DNA of 37,263 nucleotides, from NCBI GenBank assembly GCA_025459365.1, contig JALOQR010000009.1, forward strand, positions 1 to 37,263. Direction: 5' to 3'. This stretch comes from Fimbriiglobus sp. (GTDB taxonomy: Bacteria; Planctomycetota; Planctomycetia; Gemmatales; Gemmataceae). Made by a program: the position numbers and the translations under genes. This document shows, in pieces, positions 1 through 6,780 of the stretch. The notes below the pieces were generated by a model, which saw only the letters and a program-made list of their open reading frames with translations, was not told the DNA's origin and did not search any database. Each line of letters opens with the position of its first letter. Within the stretch, counting starts at the first letter, position 1.

Positions 1-111
1 GTCCTGGCTTTGGCATCAGGACAATACAATCCGTTTTGTAGCAGGCAATGCCGGCTGACTGTTGACCCTGGGTAAAACTGTCACTGGTGACGGTCAGCAT
101 CGCCACGACGG

Positions 112-141
112 CTAGCACTCCTACAACTAGTACTCCTACAA
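112..141. repeat. two-copy 15-bp tandem repeat
   Basis: The unit CTAGYACTCCTACAA occurs twice head to tail (112-126 and 127-141) with one C/T difference. No gene is nearby on the visible side. Confidence 0.85.
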
Positions 142-146
142 GGCGT

Positions 147-170
147 GGGACAGGGGGCAGGGGGCAGGGG
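147..170 (+). other. possible G-quadruplex tract
   Basis: Four runs of three to five G (147-149, 153-157, 160-164, 167-170) are separated by 2-3 bases, which fits the canonical intramolecular quadruplex pattern on the plus strand. Folding is inferred from the pattern only. Confidence 0.6.
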
Positions 171-450
171 CATGACTACCTCGTGAAAGTTGACGTGTAA
201 AAAATTGTTTTAATATCTAATTCAGGCTGGTGACAGCTAGCTTGATTCGAGTCTCCCAACCACCTGACCACACCAATATATTTGGCAGTCTCCAAAGTGA
301 TTGTCAAGCCCACAATCCAAAAACCTGTCGTCCTGTGCACTGATCGCTCACCGTTGCCAAGATACGTTCGAGGCCTGTGTTGGTTTTGTGAGACTTGCGG
401 CGCACCTTCCCTCGGGCCGATGGATGAGGGCTGCAACACCTTCCGAAACG

Positions 451-480
451 CCACAACCCCGGCCGGGGCCGGGGTTGTGG
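451..480 (-). terminator. perfect 14-bp inverted repeat, possible terminator
   Basis: Arms 451-464 and 467-480 are exact reverse complements with two bases between them, so a stem of about 12-13 bp with a tetraloop is expected. It lies 27 bp beyond the stop codon of the minus-strand gene ending at 507, where a terminator would sit. No clear T run follows on the minus strand (CGTTTCGG), so intrinsic termination is possible but not proven. Confidence 0.5.
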
Positions 481-506
481 GGACCACTCAGGGTGTGCGA
501 TGTACG

Positions 507-1010
507 TCAGGCATCGACGCCGAGGTGGGTACGCAGCTTGCGAATGGCCTTGAATACCTGCTCGGCCGCCACGTTCACCGCCTCCCACTGCTCACGCACC
601 GCCGTCGGCTTCTGTCGCACATCTGCCACGTCGGCCCCCAATTCGCCCGGCCGTCGTGCCCGCTGCGTCCGCTTCTTCACGGCGTCGATGGCCCGCAGGA
701 ACTCCCGCTTCTCCTCGCCGTCAACCTGGAGCATGAGCGTCCAGTGTGCCGGCCGGATGGTTTGGAGCAGGCGGGCGAGCACCTGCTGGGTGCAGTCGTC
801 CCAGGCGTCGGCCGGGAGGCGGGCGTTCCGCCAGCACACCTGGCAGTAGCGGGCCACGTCGCGGATCTGCTCGCCGTTCACGTCGGTCGTCGGCACCGGG
901 CGGGTGTCGTCGGCCGACGCTGTACCAGTGGCGGTGAGGGCGGTGCCGATCACCACCGCCGCGATCACCCCGCGCGACTGTGCCGCCGCAGAAGGAATCA
1001 GTTGTCTCAT
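507..1010 (-). CDS. exported or membrane-anchored protein with sigma-factor-like core
   Basis: The 167-residue product starts with a signal-peptide-like segment: Arg at position 2, a hydrophobic Ala/Val/Ile stretch around residues 15-32, then TASADD, which could be a cleavage site. After it comes a helical, Arg-rich region. The segment LPADAWDDCTQQVLARLLQ resembles ECF sigma region 2.2 (xxAEDxxQevFxxll), and the C-terminal KAIRKLRTHL resembles the end of an ECF region 4, but the region between is short and no complete region 4 is visible. Two Cys lie close together (YCQVCW). I would call it hypothetical with weak sigma-like similarity. It is divergent from the HEAT-repeat gene and probably transcribed alone. 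No Shine-Dalgarno motif decides the start; the signal peptide does. Confidence 0.7.
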   Translation of the reverse strand: MRQLIPSAAAQSRGVIAAVVIGTALTATGTASADDTRPVPTTDVNGEQIRDVARYCQVCWRNARLPADAWDDCTQQVLARLLQTIRPAHWTLMLQVDGEEKREFLRAIDAVKKRTQRARRPGELGADVADVRQKPTAVREQWEAVNVAAEQVFKAIRKLRTHLGVDA

Positions 1011-1215
1011 GAGTCCACCCCAAAGTCACACAACACAAGTATACCGGACGAGGGTGCGGAGAGTTCTCGCGGCCCCGCTTCGGTTTGGCCGGCCTCACGT
1101 TAGGTATTTATGGTAACCGACTTATGGCGTTCCATGCAATCCGATTTGCAGCCCCGCCGGCACGCACTACCCTTGTTCGGATTGCCCCGCTGCACCGCCC
1201 GGATGGCGGACGAGA

Positions 1216-2124
1216 ATGATGTCGTACCCACCGGATGAACCGATCTCCGAGTTGCTCCGCGGGCTGAAAAGTCCGCTGCCGGCATTTCGAGCGAAAGCGG
1301 CTCGGGCGCTGGGCAAGTATGGCCCGACCGGGACAGACGTCTACCAGCAACTGCTCGCCCTGACCAACGACCCGGAGCAGGTCGTGCGGGAGGCCGCGGT
1401 GCAAGGATTGGCTGGGTTCGGGGTTCAGGGGGTGCCGACGCTCATCCGGCTCCTGACAAGCCAGTGCAAGTACGTACGAAGAAATGCCGTGTGGGGGCTG
1501 GGCAAGCTCGGCCCGGAGGCGTTGCCCGCTCTGGTCGCACTCATCCCTGTACTCAAAGACCCCGACCCGCGGACAGCCACCGGCGCCGCCCAAACTCTCG
1601 GCGGAATGGGGCAAGCCGCCGAGGCCGCGGTGCCTGCACTGGCCGAAGCCATGCGCGGAACGAATGTCGTGCTCTGCCGAATGGCGGCGAAAGCCCTCAG
1701 CCAGATCGGGCGGCCTGCCCTACCAACGCTCGTTTCGCACCTCAAGCATCACGACCCATTCGTGCGGGGAGAAGCGGCCGTTGCCCTGGGCTGGATGGGG
1801 CCTGTGGCGTCGGCGGCCGTCCCCCACTTGATCCACCTCTTGAGTACGGCGGCGGGGTCCGGGCGCTATCGCAAGCTGTCACAGCCGGCGTGGGCCGATT
1901 CAAGCAACACCATCACGCCGGTGGCCACCCCGCCACCCTCGAGCGGCGAGCAATCGGTGTTGTTGCAGGTGATTCAGGCGCTGGGGCGGATCGGGCCTTC
2001 GGCGCAGGAGGCAATGGAACAACTCGACGAACTCGCCGACGACACACGAGACGACGTGCGTAGTGCCGTGATGTCTGCGATGCGGAGCATTCGCGGAGAA
2101 GACAGCCTGGCCGACGACGAATGA
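1216..2124 (+). CDS. HEAT-repeat protein
   Basis: The 302-residue product is built of PBS-lyase/HEAT-type repeats. Successive units of about 31-37 residues begin near residues 10, 40, 75, 110, 145 and 180 and share the pattern AAxALGxxGxxAxxAVPxLxxLL. A Pro/Ser-rich linker (about 225-248) separates them from a last repeat whose motif is VLLQVIQALGRIG. There is no signal peptide, so it is probably cytoplasmic. Such solenoids act as protein-binding scaffolds; no partner is suggested by the neighbours. Two ATG codons stand in tandem at 1216 and 1219 without a strong ribosome binding site. The gene converges on comEC, with 73 bp between the stops. Confidence 0.9.
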   Translation: MMSYPPDEPISELLRGLKSPLPAFRAKAARALGKYGPTGTDVYQQLLALTNDPEQVVREAAVQGLAGFGVQGVPTLIRLLTSQCKYVRRNAVWGLGKLGPEALPALVALIPVLKDPDPRTATGAAQTLGGMGQAAEAAVPALAEAMRGTNVVLCRMAAKALSQIGRPALPTLVSHLKHHDPFVRGEAAVALGWMGPVASAAVPHLIHLLSTAAGSGRYRKLSQPAWADSSNTITPVATPPPSSGEQSVLLQVIQALGRIGPSAQEAMEQLDELADDTRDDVRSAVMSAMRSIRGEDSLADDE

Positions 2125-2197
2125 CGCCAGGGGCACTCTCCACCCGGCGTTCCGTTCCCAAAGAACAGATCCGATCTCGTTGGCACTGCTCGGGGTG

Positions 2198-4708
2198 CTA
2201 CCTGTTCCGGACGACCTCCCGTAGCCCGCTGCGATAGCCCTCCACCACCAACCCGGTGGAGTGGCTTCGCACGATGAGCGCCCCGTGGCTGAATGTGTCC
2301 CACGTTGGCACGCCGGTGTCTCGTTCGGTCACCGTGTTGGCGTACAGGTTGCCACGGCTGACGAGCACGCAGCTTGGGGTCGCCCACGCCCGTAGCCCGG
2401 CTGGGAATGCTGCCTGACTACCGTGGTGCGGGGCCATCAGTACGTCGCACGTCACCGGCCGGAGCATCAACACCCGATCGGTGCCCGCCTTCTCCAAATC
2501 CCCGGTCAGCAAGAGCGTGTGCCCGGCGTGCCGCACGGTCAGCACCAGGCTCCGCTCGTTCTCCGCCCCCGGTGGCCCGACCGCCGGCGGATGCAGTACC
2601 TCGAACGCCACGTCGCCGGCCTCGAACCGCTGGCCGGCGCTCACCACCCGCACCGGCACGCCCGCCCGCTTCAGGGCATCGACCACCTCGGCCACATCGG
2701 CCGCCGGCTTCTCCGCGAAACTCGGGGTGAACGTCGCCCGCCCGACCGGGAACCGCCGCACCAGTTCTCCGATACCGTTGAAGTGGTCGCTGTCGGCGTG
2801 CGACACGAACAACTCGTCCACCCGGCGAATCCCGCGAACCCACAGGTACGGGGCGATCACCCGACGCACGGCGTCGGGTCCGGCGGTGGTGCCGCAGTCG
2901 TACAGCAGGCAGCGGCCGTCAGGCGTCTCCATCACCACGCACCCGCCGTGGCCGACGCTCAGGAAGGTGGTCCGCAGTTCGTCCGCTGGCCTGGTTGGTC
3001 CGGGAAGGAACGCCGCGACCGCGACCCAAACCGGCACCGCCACTGCGAACCGTTTGGATGCAGCCCACCCGCGGAGGACGATCACACCCACCAGCAGGTA
3101 GAACCCCGCCAGCCACCAGCCCGGTAGCCCCGGCAGGTACACCGAGGCAAAGGGCAGGCGGTCGGCGGTATGAACGCACCACTCGGAGGCGGCGAGCGGC
3201 CAGCGGGTGAGCGCCCCGCACACATCGGCGAGCACCGGCACCCCGGCGACGAGCATCAGCAGGAAGCCGCACACGAGGGCAAGCGACGTGAGCAGTACGA
3301 GCGGCGGGCCGACGAGCAGGCCGACTGGCGAGAGGAGGTGTTGCTCGGCGATCAACAGCGGCGTGTTCACCACGAACAGCACGGCGTTGATGGCATAGGC
3401 CACCCACACCGCCCGCACCGCCGCCCGCAGCACCTTTTCGGGCAGGCTCCGCGACTCGTCGATGAGTTGTTCGAGCGGGGTCTTCCGCCGCGGTTCCAAC
3501 CACCGCCCGACGCCCCATACCAGCACGAACACGCTGAAAAAGCTGAGCCGACAGCCGAGGTCGAACGCGGCCGTCGGGTTCACGCCGATCACGACGAGCC
3601 ACGCCAGGGCGAAGCTGTTGGCGGTGCTCGGTGGCCGCCGGAGGATCACCGCCCCGCATGCCGCCGCCACCATCACCGCCGCCCGCAGGGCCGACGGCCG
3701 CAGCCCGGTGAGCAGGGCGTAGGCGAACACCACCGCGGCCACCGCCCACGCCGCCCGCGGCCGGCGCACCCCGGCGGCGGTGAGTACCAGCCACGCGAAC
3801 GCGGCCACGAGCACGAGGTGCTGCCCGGAAATGGCCAGCACATGCACCACACCGGTGCGGGTGTAGCTCTCCCACTCGGCGCGGTCGAGGGCGTTGGTGT
3901 CGCCGAGGAGCAGAGCCTTGCCGACGGGCGACTCGGCCCCGAGTGCGGTGTCGATGGCCGCCCCCGAGCGATCGCGGAACCAGCCGAGCACGCGGGCGAC
4001 GCTCCACCCGCCGGCCTCCAACCGCACCACCGCCGCGGCCCGGACTCGTAAATCGCCCCGCCACCGCTGATCGAGATACACCGCCCGCCGATCGGCCTCG
4101 CCGGGGTTGCCGGGCGGTTCGGGTATGGTGAACCGGCCCACCGCCTCCACCATGTCGCCGGCCCGCACCCCGCCGAGCGGGAGCGTCTGCCCCGCCGCGT
4201 GATCGACTGTCAGCCGCACCCGCCCGGAGCACGGCTCCCACCCGGCGGCGGTCTCCACCTCGGTCACCTCCAGGGTGGCGGCGTCGGTGACGGTGCGCCG
4301 GGCGGGCGTGAGCGGGTCGGGGGTGATGCGGCGGGTGAAGGGGTCGTCGGCGAGGGTGCCGCGGACTTTCAGGACGACGGGGGTCGGGGCGGCGAAGCGG
4401 GCGACGTCGTCCGGTGGGAACTCGTGCCGGTGGGCGTGGTGGGAGACGGCGGCCAGCCCGGCGAAGGTGAGCCACAGCCACGCCAACGCCCACGGCTTCA
4501 GCCGGAACACCACCCACCCGACCAGCCCGAGGGCCGCCACTGACAGCCCGATGACACTCGGCACGCCGGCGAACCGGTCGGCGAGCAGGCCGAGGGTGGC
4601 GGCGACGGCGGGGGGCACGAGCGGGGCGGCGAGGAACTCGTGCCACGGCGGGGGCGGGGGCGTGTCTGGCAGGAGGTCTTCGGCGAGCGGGTCCGGGGCG
4701 GTGCTCAT
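2198..4708 (-). CDS. comEC: ComEC/Rec2 family DNA uptake channel
   Basis: The 836-residue protein has the complete ComEC layout. The N-terminal part has membrane segments and a DUF4131/OB-like region (about 1-230). The central Competence domain holds the signature VLAISGQHL near residue 289, followed by many membrane helices to about 555. The C-terminal metallo-beta-lactamase domain (about 565-830) shows LSVGHGG, DCGTT, the metal motif SHADSDH near 636, and MAPHHGS. ComEC moves single-stranded DNA across the inner membrane in natural transformation, and the MBL domain is thought to trim DNA. Other competence genes are not in the window. The ATG at 4708 gives a normal family length. A large palindromic element lies just upstream, between this gene and rarA. 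Confidence 0.93.
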   Translation of the reverse strand: MSTAPDPLAEDLLPDTPPPPPWHEFLAAPLVPPAVAATLGLLADRFAGVPSVIGLSVAALGLVGWVVFRLKPWALAWLWLTFAGLAAVSHHAHRHEFPPDDVARFAAPTPVVLKVRGTLADDPFTRRITPDPLTPARRTVTDAATLEVTEVETAAGWEPCSGRVRLTVDHAAGQTLPLGGVRAGDMVEAVGRFTIPEPPGNPGEADRRAVYLDQRWRGDLRVRAAAVVRLEAGGWSVARVLGWFRDRSGAAIDTALGAESPVGKALLLGDTNALDRAEWESYTRTGVVHVLAISGQHLVLVAAFAWLVLTAAGVRRPRAAWAVAAVVFAYALLTGLRPSALRAAVMVAAACGAVILRRPPSTANSFALAWLVVIGVNPTAAFDLGCRLSFFSVFVLVWGVGRWLEPRRKTPLEQLIDESRSLPEKVLRAAVRAVWVAYAINAVLFVVNTPLLIAEQHLLSPVGLLVGPPLVLLTSLALVCGFLLMLVAGVPVLADVCGALTRWPLAASEWCVHTADRLPFASVYLPGLPGWWLAGFYLLVGVIVLRGWAASKRFAVAVPVWVAVAAFLPGPTRPADELRTTFLSVGHGGCVVMETPDGRCLLYDCGTTAGPDAVRRVIAPYLWVRGIRRVDELFVSHADSDHFNGIGELVRRFPVGRATFTPSFAEKPAADVAEVVDALKRAGVPVRVVSAGQRFEAGDVAFEVLHPPAVGPPGAENERSLVLTVRHAGHTLLLTGDLEKAGTDRVLMLRPVTCDVLMAPHHGSQAAFPAGLRAWATPSCVLVSRGNLYANTVTERDTGVPTWDTFSHGALIVRSHSTGLVVEGYRSGLREVVRNR

Positions 4709-4718
4709 GCGAATAGGT

Positions 4719-4842
4719 TAGAGCATTTTCAGTCGGTTCCTTGGGGGGGCGGTGTTGGGGTCCGCCCTTCAGGGCGTGGTCCGCACTGCGCGCCCTGAAG
4801 GGCGGACCCCAACACCGCAAGGGACTCGCTGAAACTGCTCTA
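4719..4842. repeat. 124-bp palindromic element (MITE/REP-like)
   Basis: Inner arms 4750-4776 and 4791-4817 are perfect 27-nt reverse complements around a 14-nt loop. The symmetry continues outward less perfectly: 4719-4740 pairs with 4821-4842 at about 17 of 22 positions. The ends read TAGAGCA and TGCTCTA. There is no reading frame inside. The layout fits a non-autonomous palindromic repeat inserted between comEC and rarA; whether it is mobile is inference. Confidence 0.85.
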
Positions 4843-4845
4843 GCC

Positions 4846-4874
4846 CGACGCACGAGCGAGGGGCAGACCACGAG
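4846..4874. repeat. short intergenic repeat, copy 1
   Basis: This segment matches 32108-32136 at 23 of 29 positions, including an uninterrupted 12-mer CGAGCGAGGGGC and the CCACGA string. Both copies lie just past the stop codon of a minus-strand gene, here rarA. It is followed by a short hairpin ACCACGA-G-TCGTGGT (about 4867-4881). Confidence 0.55.
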
Positions 4875-4910
4875 TCGTGGTGTGTCCTTCCAAAACCCGC
4901 CCCACCAGGG

Positions 4911-6449
4911 TCATTCCCCGGTCCCCTTCGGGTCGCGGCTCAGTTTCCTGCGCTTCTCGATCTCGGCCATTCGTTCACGAATCGTCGCCTCGAAGCCGCG
5001 GTCAGTCGGGGTGTAGTACACCGCGTCGGACGGGATGTACTCCTGGTCCACCCATCCACCGTCGCCGTCGTGGGCGTACTGGTAGCCGACATGCCCGAAC
5101 TGCTTCGACCCCTGGTAGTGCGAATCGCGCAGGTGCTTCGGCACCGGAAGGGTCCGCCCTTCCTTCACGTCCTTCGTCGCCAGACCGATCGCCACCGTCG
5201 CCGCGTTCGACTTCGGGGCGGTGGCGAGGTAGCAGACCGCCTGCGACAAGTTCAACTGGCACTCCGGCAACCCCACCCGCTCGACCGCGTCCCACGCCGC
5301 GTTAGCCACGAGGAGTGCTTGCGGGTCGGCGTTGCCCACGTCTTCGGACGCGAAGATGACCAGCCGGCGGGCGACGAAACGCGGGTCTTCGCCGGATTCG
5401 AGCATCCGGGCGAGCCAGTAGACGCCGGCCTGCGGGTCCGAGCCACGGAGCGACTTGATGAACGCCGAGGCCACGTCGTAGTGCGTGTCGCCGGTCGGGT
5501 CGAAGTCGAGCACCTTGCGCTGGATGCTGTCTTGGGCCAGTTGCAGATCGAAGAGAATGGAAGCGGAGGATTGGGGTTGCCCACCTCCCCCCTTGAGAGG
5601 GAGGTCGGTTCGAGCGGAGCGAGAACCGGGAGGGGGGTCTGCTTGGCGTTTCACCCCCCTCCCGCCTCCACCTGCGGTGTCGGCGACCTCCCCCTCAAGG
5701 GGGGAGGTGGGGTGGTTGGCTTCCCCCGTCCCCCTCATCCCTAACCCCTCTCCCCCAGCAGAGAGGGGAACCGTCGCGGACTTCACCCCGATTTCCAGCG
5801 CCGTCAGTGCCCGGCGGGCGTCGCCGTCGCACGCCTCGCACAGGAACGCCAGCGCGTCGTCGGTCAGCGTCACCGGGGTGTCACCCAACCCGCGTTCCGT
5901 GTCGGCGAGCGCCCGGCGGATCACGGTGGCGATGTGCTCCCGTGTCAGCGGTTCGAAGGTGAAAATCTGGCTGCGGGAGAGCAGGGGCGTGTTGATGGCG
6001 AAGAACGGGTTCTGCGTCGTCGCCCCGATCAGGATCACGACGCCCTCTTCCACGTCGGGCAGTAGCACATCCTGCTGGCTGCGGTTGAAGCGGTGGATCT
6101 CGTCCAAGAACAGGATGGTGCGTCGGCCGTCGTACTCCAGGTCGTGCCGGGCCTGTTGCAGCACCTCCCGTACGTCCTTGATGCCGGCGCTCACCGCGTT
6201 CATCGGGCGGAACTTGCTCTTCGTCTGGTTGGCGATGACGTGGGCGAGGGCGGTCTTACCGCACCCCGGCGGGCCGTAGAAGATCAGCGAACTGATGCGG
6301 TCGGCGAGGAGCATGCGCCGGAGCAGTTTGCCGGGGCCGAGGAAGTGCTCCTGGCCGACGTACTCGTCGATGGTGCGCGGTCGCATGCGCGCGGCGAGCG
6401 GGCGGGCCGAGCGGCGGTTCTCGGTCCGCATTGAGTCGAACAGGTCCAT
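4911..6449 (-). CDS. rarA: replication-associated recombination protein A (AAA+ ATPase)
   Basis: RarA/MgsA is a clamp-loader-like AAA+ ATPase acting at stalled replication forks. The product shows RTIDEYVGQEH at the N-terminus, Walker A GPPGCGKT near residue 62, Walker B LFLDEIHRF, and the sensor-1 segment GATTQNPFF. The C-terminal half has the family signature DGDxHYD-like GDTHYDVASAFIKSLRGSDP and ALYWLARM-like VYWLARML. At 512 residues it is longer than usual (about 430-450) because about 70 residues of low-complexity sequence (roughly 222-292) are encoded by palindromic repeats between the small AAA domain and the C-terminal domain, with the frame kept open. A weak AGGG site precedes the ATG at 6449. 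Confidence 0.93.
   Translation of the reverse strand: MDLFDSMRTENRRSARPLAARMRPRTIDEYVGQEHFLGPGKLLRRMLLADRISSLIFYGPPGCGKTALAHVIANQTKSKFRPMNAVSAGIKDVREVLQQARHDLEYDGRRTILFLDEIHRFNRSQQDVLLPDVEEGVVILIGATTQNPFFAINTPLLSRSQIFTFEPLTREHIATVIRRALADTERGLGDTPVTLTDDALAFLCEACDGDARRALTALEIGVKSATVPLSAGGEGLGMRGTGEANHPTSPLEGEVADTAGGGGRGVKRQADPPPGSRSARTDLPLKGGGGQPQSSASILFDLQLAQDSIQRKVLDFDPTGDTHYDVASAFIKSLRGSDPQAGVYWLARMLESGEDPRFVARRLVIFASEDVGNADPQALLVANAAWDAVERVGLPECQLNLSQAVCYLATAPKSNAATVAIGLATKDVKEGRTLPVPKHLRDSHYQGSKQFGHVGYQYAHDGDGGWVDQEYIPSDAVYYTPTDRGFEATIRERMAEIEKRRKLSRDPKGTGE
5581..5710. repeat. palindromic repeat inserted in frame inside rarA
   Basis: Arms 5581-5607 and 5684-5710 are 27-nt reverse complements with one mismatch. 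A second pair, 5627-5638 and 5653-5664, is nested inside and perfect. The element reads through rarA without a stop, giving peptides such as TSPLEGEVADTAGGGGRG and DLPLKGGGG. This resembles the logic of Rickettsia palindromic elements, which also sit in frame within genes. Confidence 0.85.
5746..5769. repeat. second hairpin repeat inside rarA
   Basis: CCCCTCTC and GAGAGGGG form an 8-bp stem around an 8-nt loop. It adjoins the larger palindrome and encodes VPLSAGGEGLGMRG, a peptide that commonly comes from intergenic repeats in other bacteria. It belongs to the same expanded segment. Confidence 0.7.
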
Positions 6450-6780
6450 CGGTCGCCCTGCGGGGAACTACGCCGGTACGGGCAGTGTACCCCGGCTCAC
6501 GCCATGCCGACAACCCAAGGGAATCGTCTAATGGCACTCAGAGAGTGAGCGGTTCCACTTTCCCCCGGTCTGGGGTCGGTGACAATGACAGAAAGGAGAA
6601 AGAGGCTGATTTTCGCCACTTTTTGGGCCGCGGCAGAGGGGGGGGGTATGTGTGTGGCAGGTGGCAGTGTGGCAGAGAGGGGGGAGTGAACCGTGCCCCG
6701 GATGTTACGACGTTACTCGTATCTCTGTCGAGGTGTCCTCCGTACCACTTCAATCCTCTTTCGCACCGGATCATCCCCGC
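6450..6780. other. intergenic region upstream of rarA
   Basis: No coding frame is convincing across these 331 bp. The stretch contains the G-run repeat at 6638-6684 and presumably the rarA promoter on the minus strand, though no clear -35/-10 pair stands out. It also receives the 3' end of pstCA; I saw no strong intrinsic terminator there. Confidence 0.6.
6638..6684 (+). repeat. dispersed repeat with G runs, copy 1
   Basis: A G9 run is followed by a 32-nt core that begins TATGTGTGTGGCAGG and ends GGCAGAGAG, then a G6 run. The same core occurs on the opposite strand at 13147-13194. The middle is built of TGGCAG/GTGGCAG units. Confidence 0.9.

Larger units (their letters stand above)
1..506. 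other. gene-free left edge with G-rich repeats
   Basis: No reading frame here has a convincing start, composition or protein. The stretch is less GC-rich than the genes to its right. It holds a 15-bp tandem duplication, a G-rich tract and a long perfect hairpin, listed separately. A TTCGAGT string near 246 resembles a tRNA T-loop but has no matching stem or cloverleaf. The left part may belong to a gene outside the window, which cannot be judged from here. Confidence 0.6.

Noticed and set aside
236-275. tRNA-like T-loop string TTCGAGT
   Set aside because: No complementary T stem, acceptor or anticodon arm could be found around it.
2919-4871. 650-codon open frame on the minus strand overlapping comEC
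   Set aside because: Arg/Pro-rich out-of-frame translation of comEC, including the palindromic element upstream.
5570-5790. Frameshift or pseudogene in rarA
   Set aside because: The frame is open through the repeats and all downstream family motifs are intact, so the gene looks functional with an insertion.
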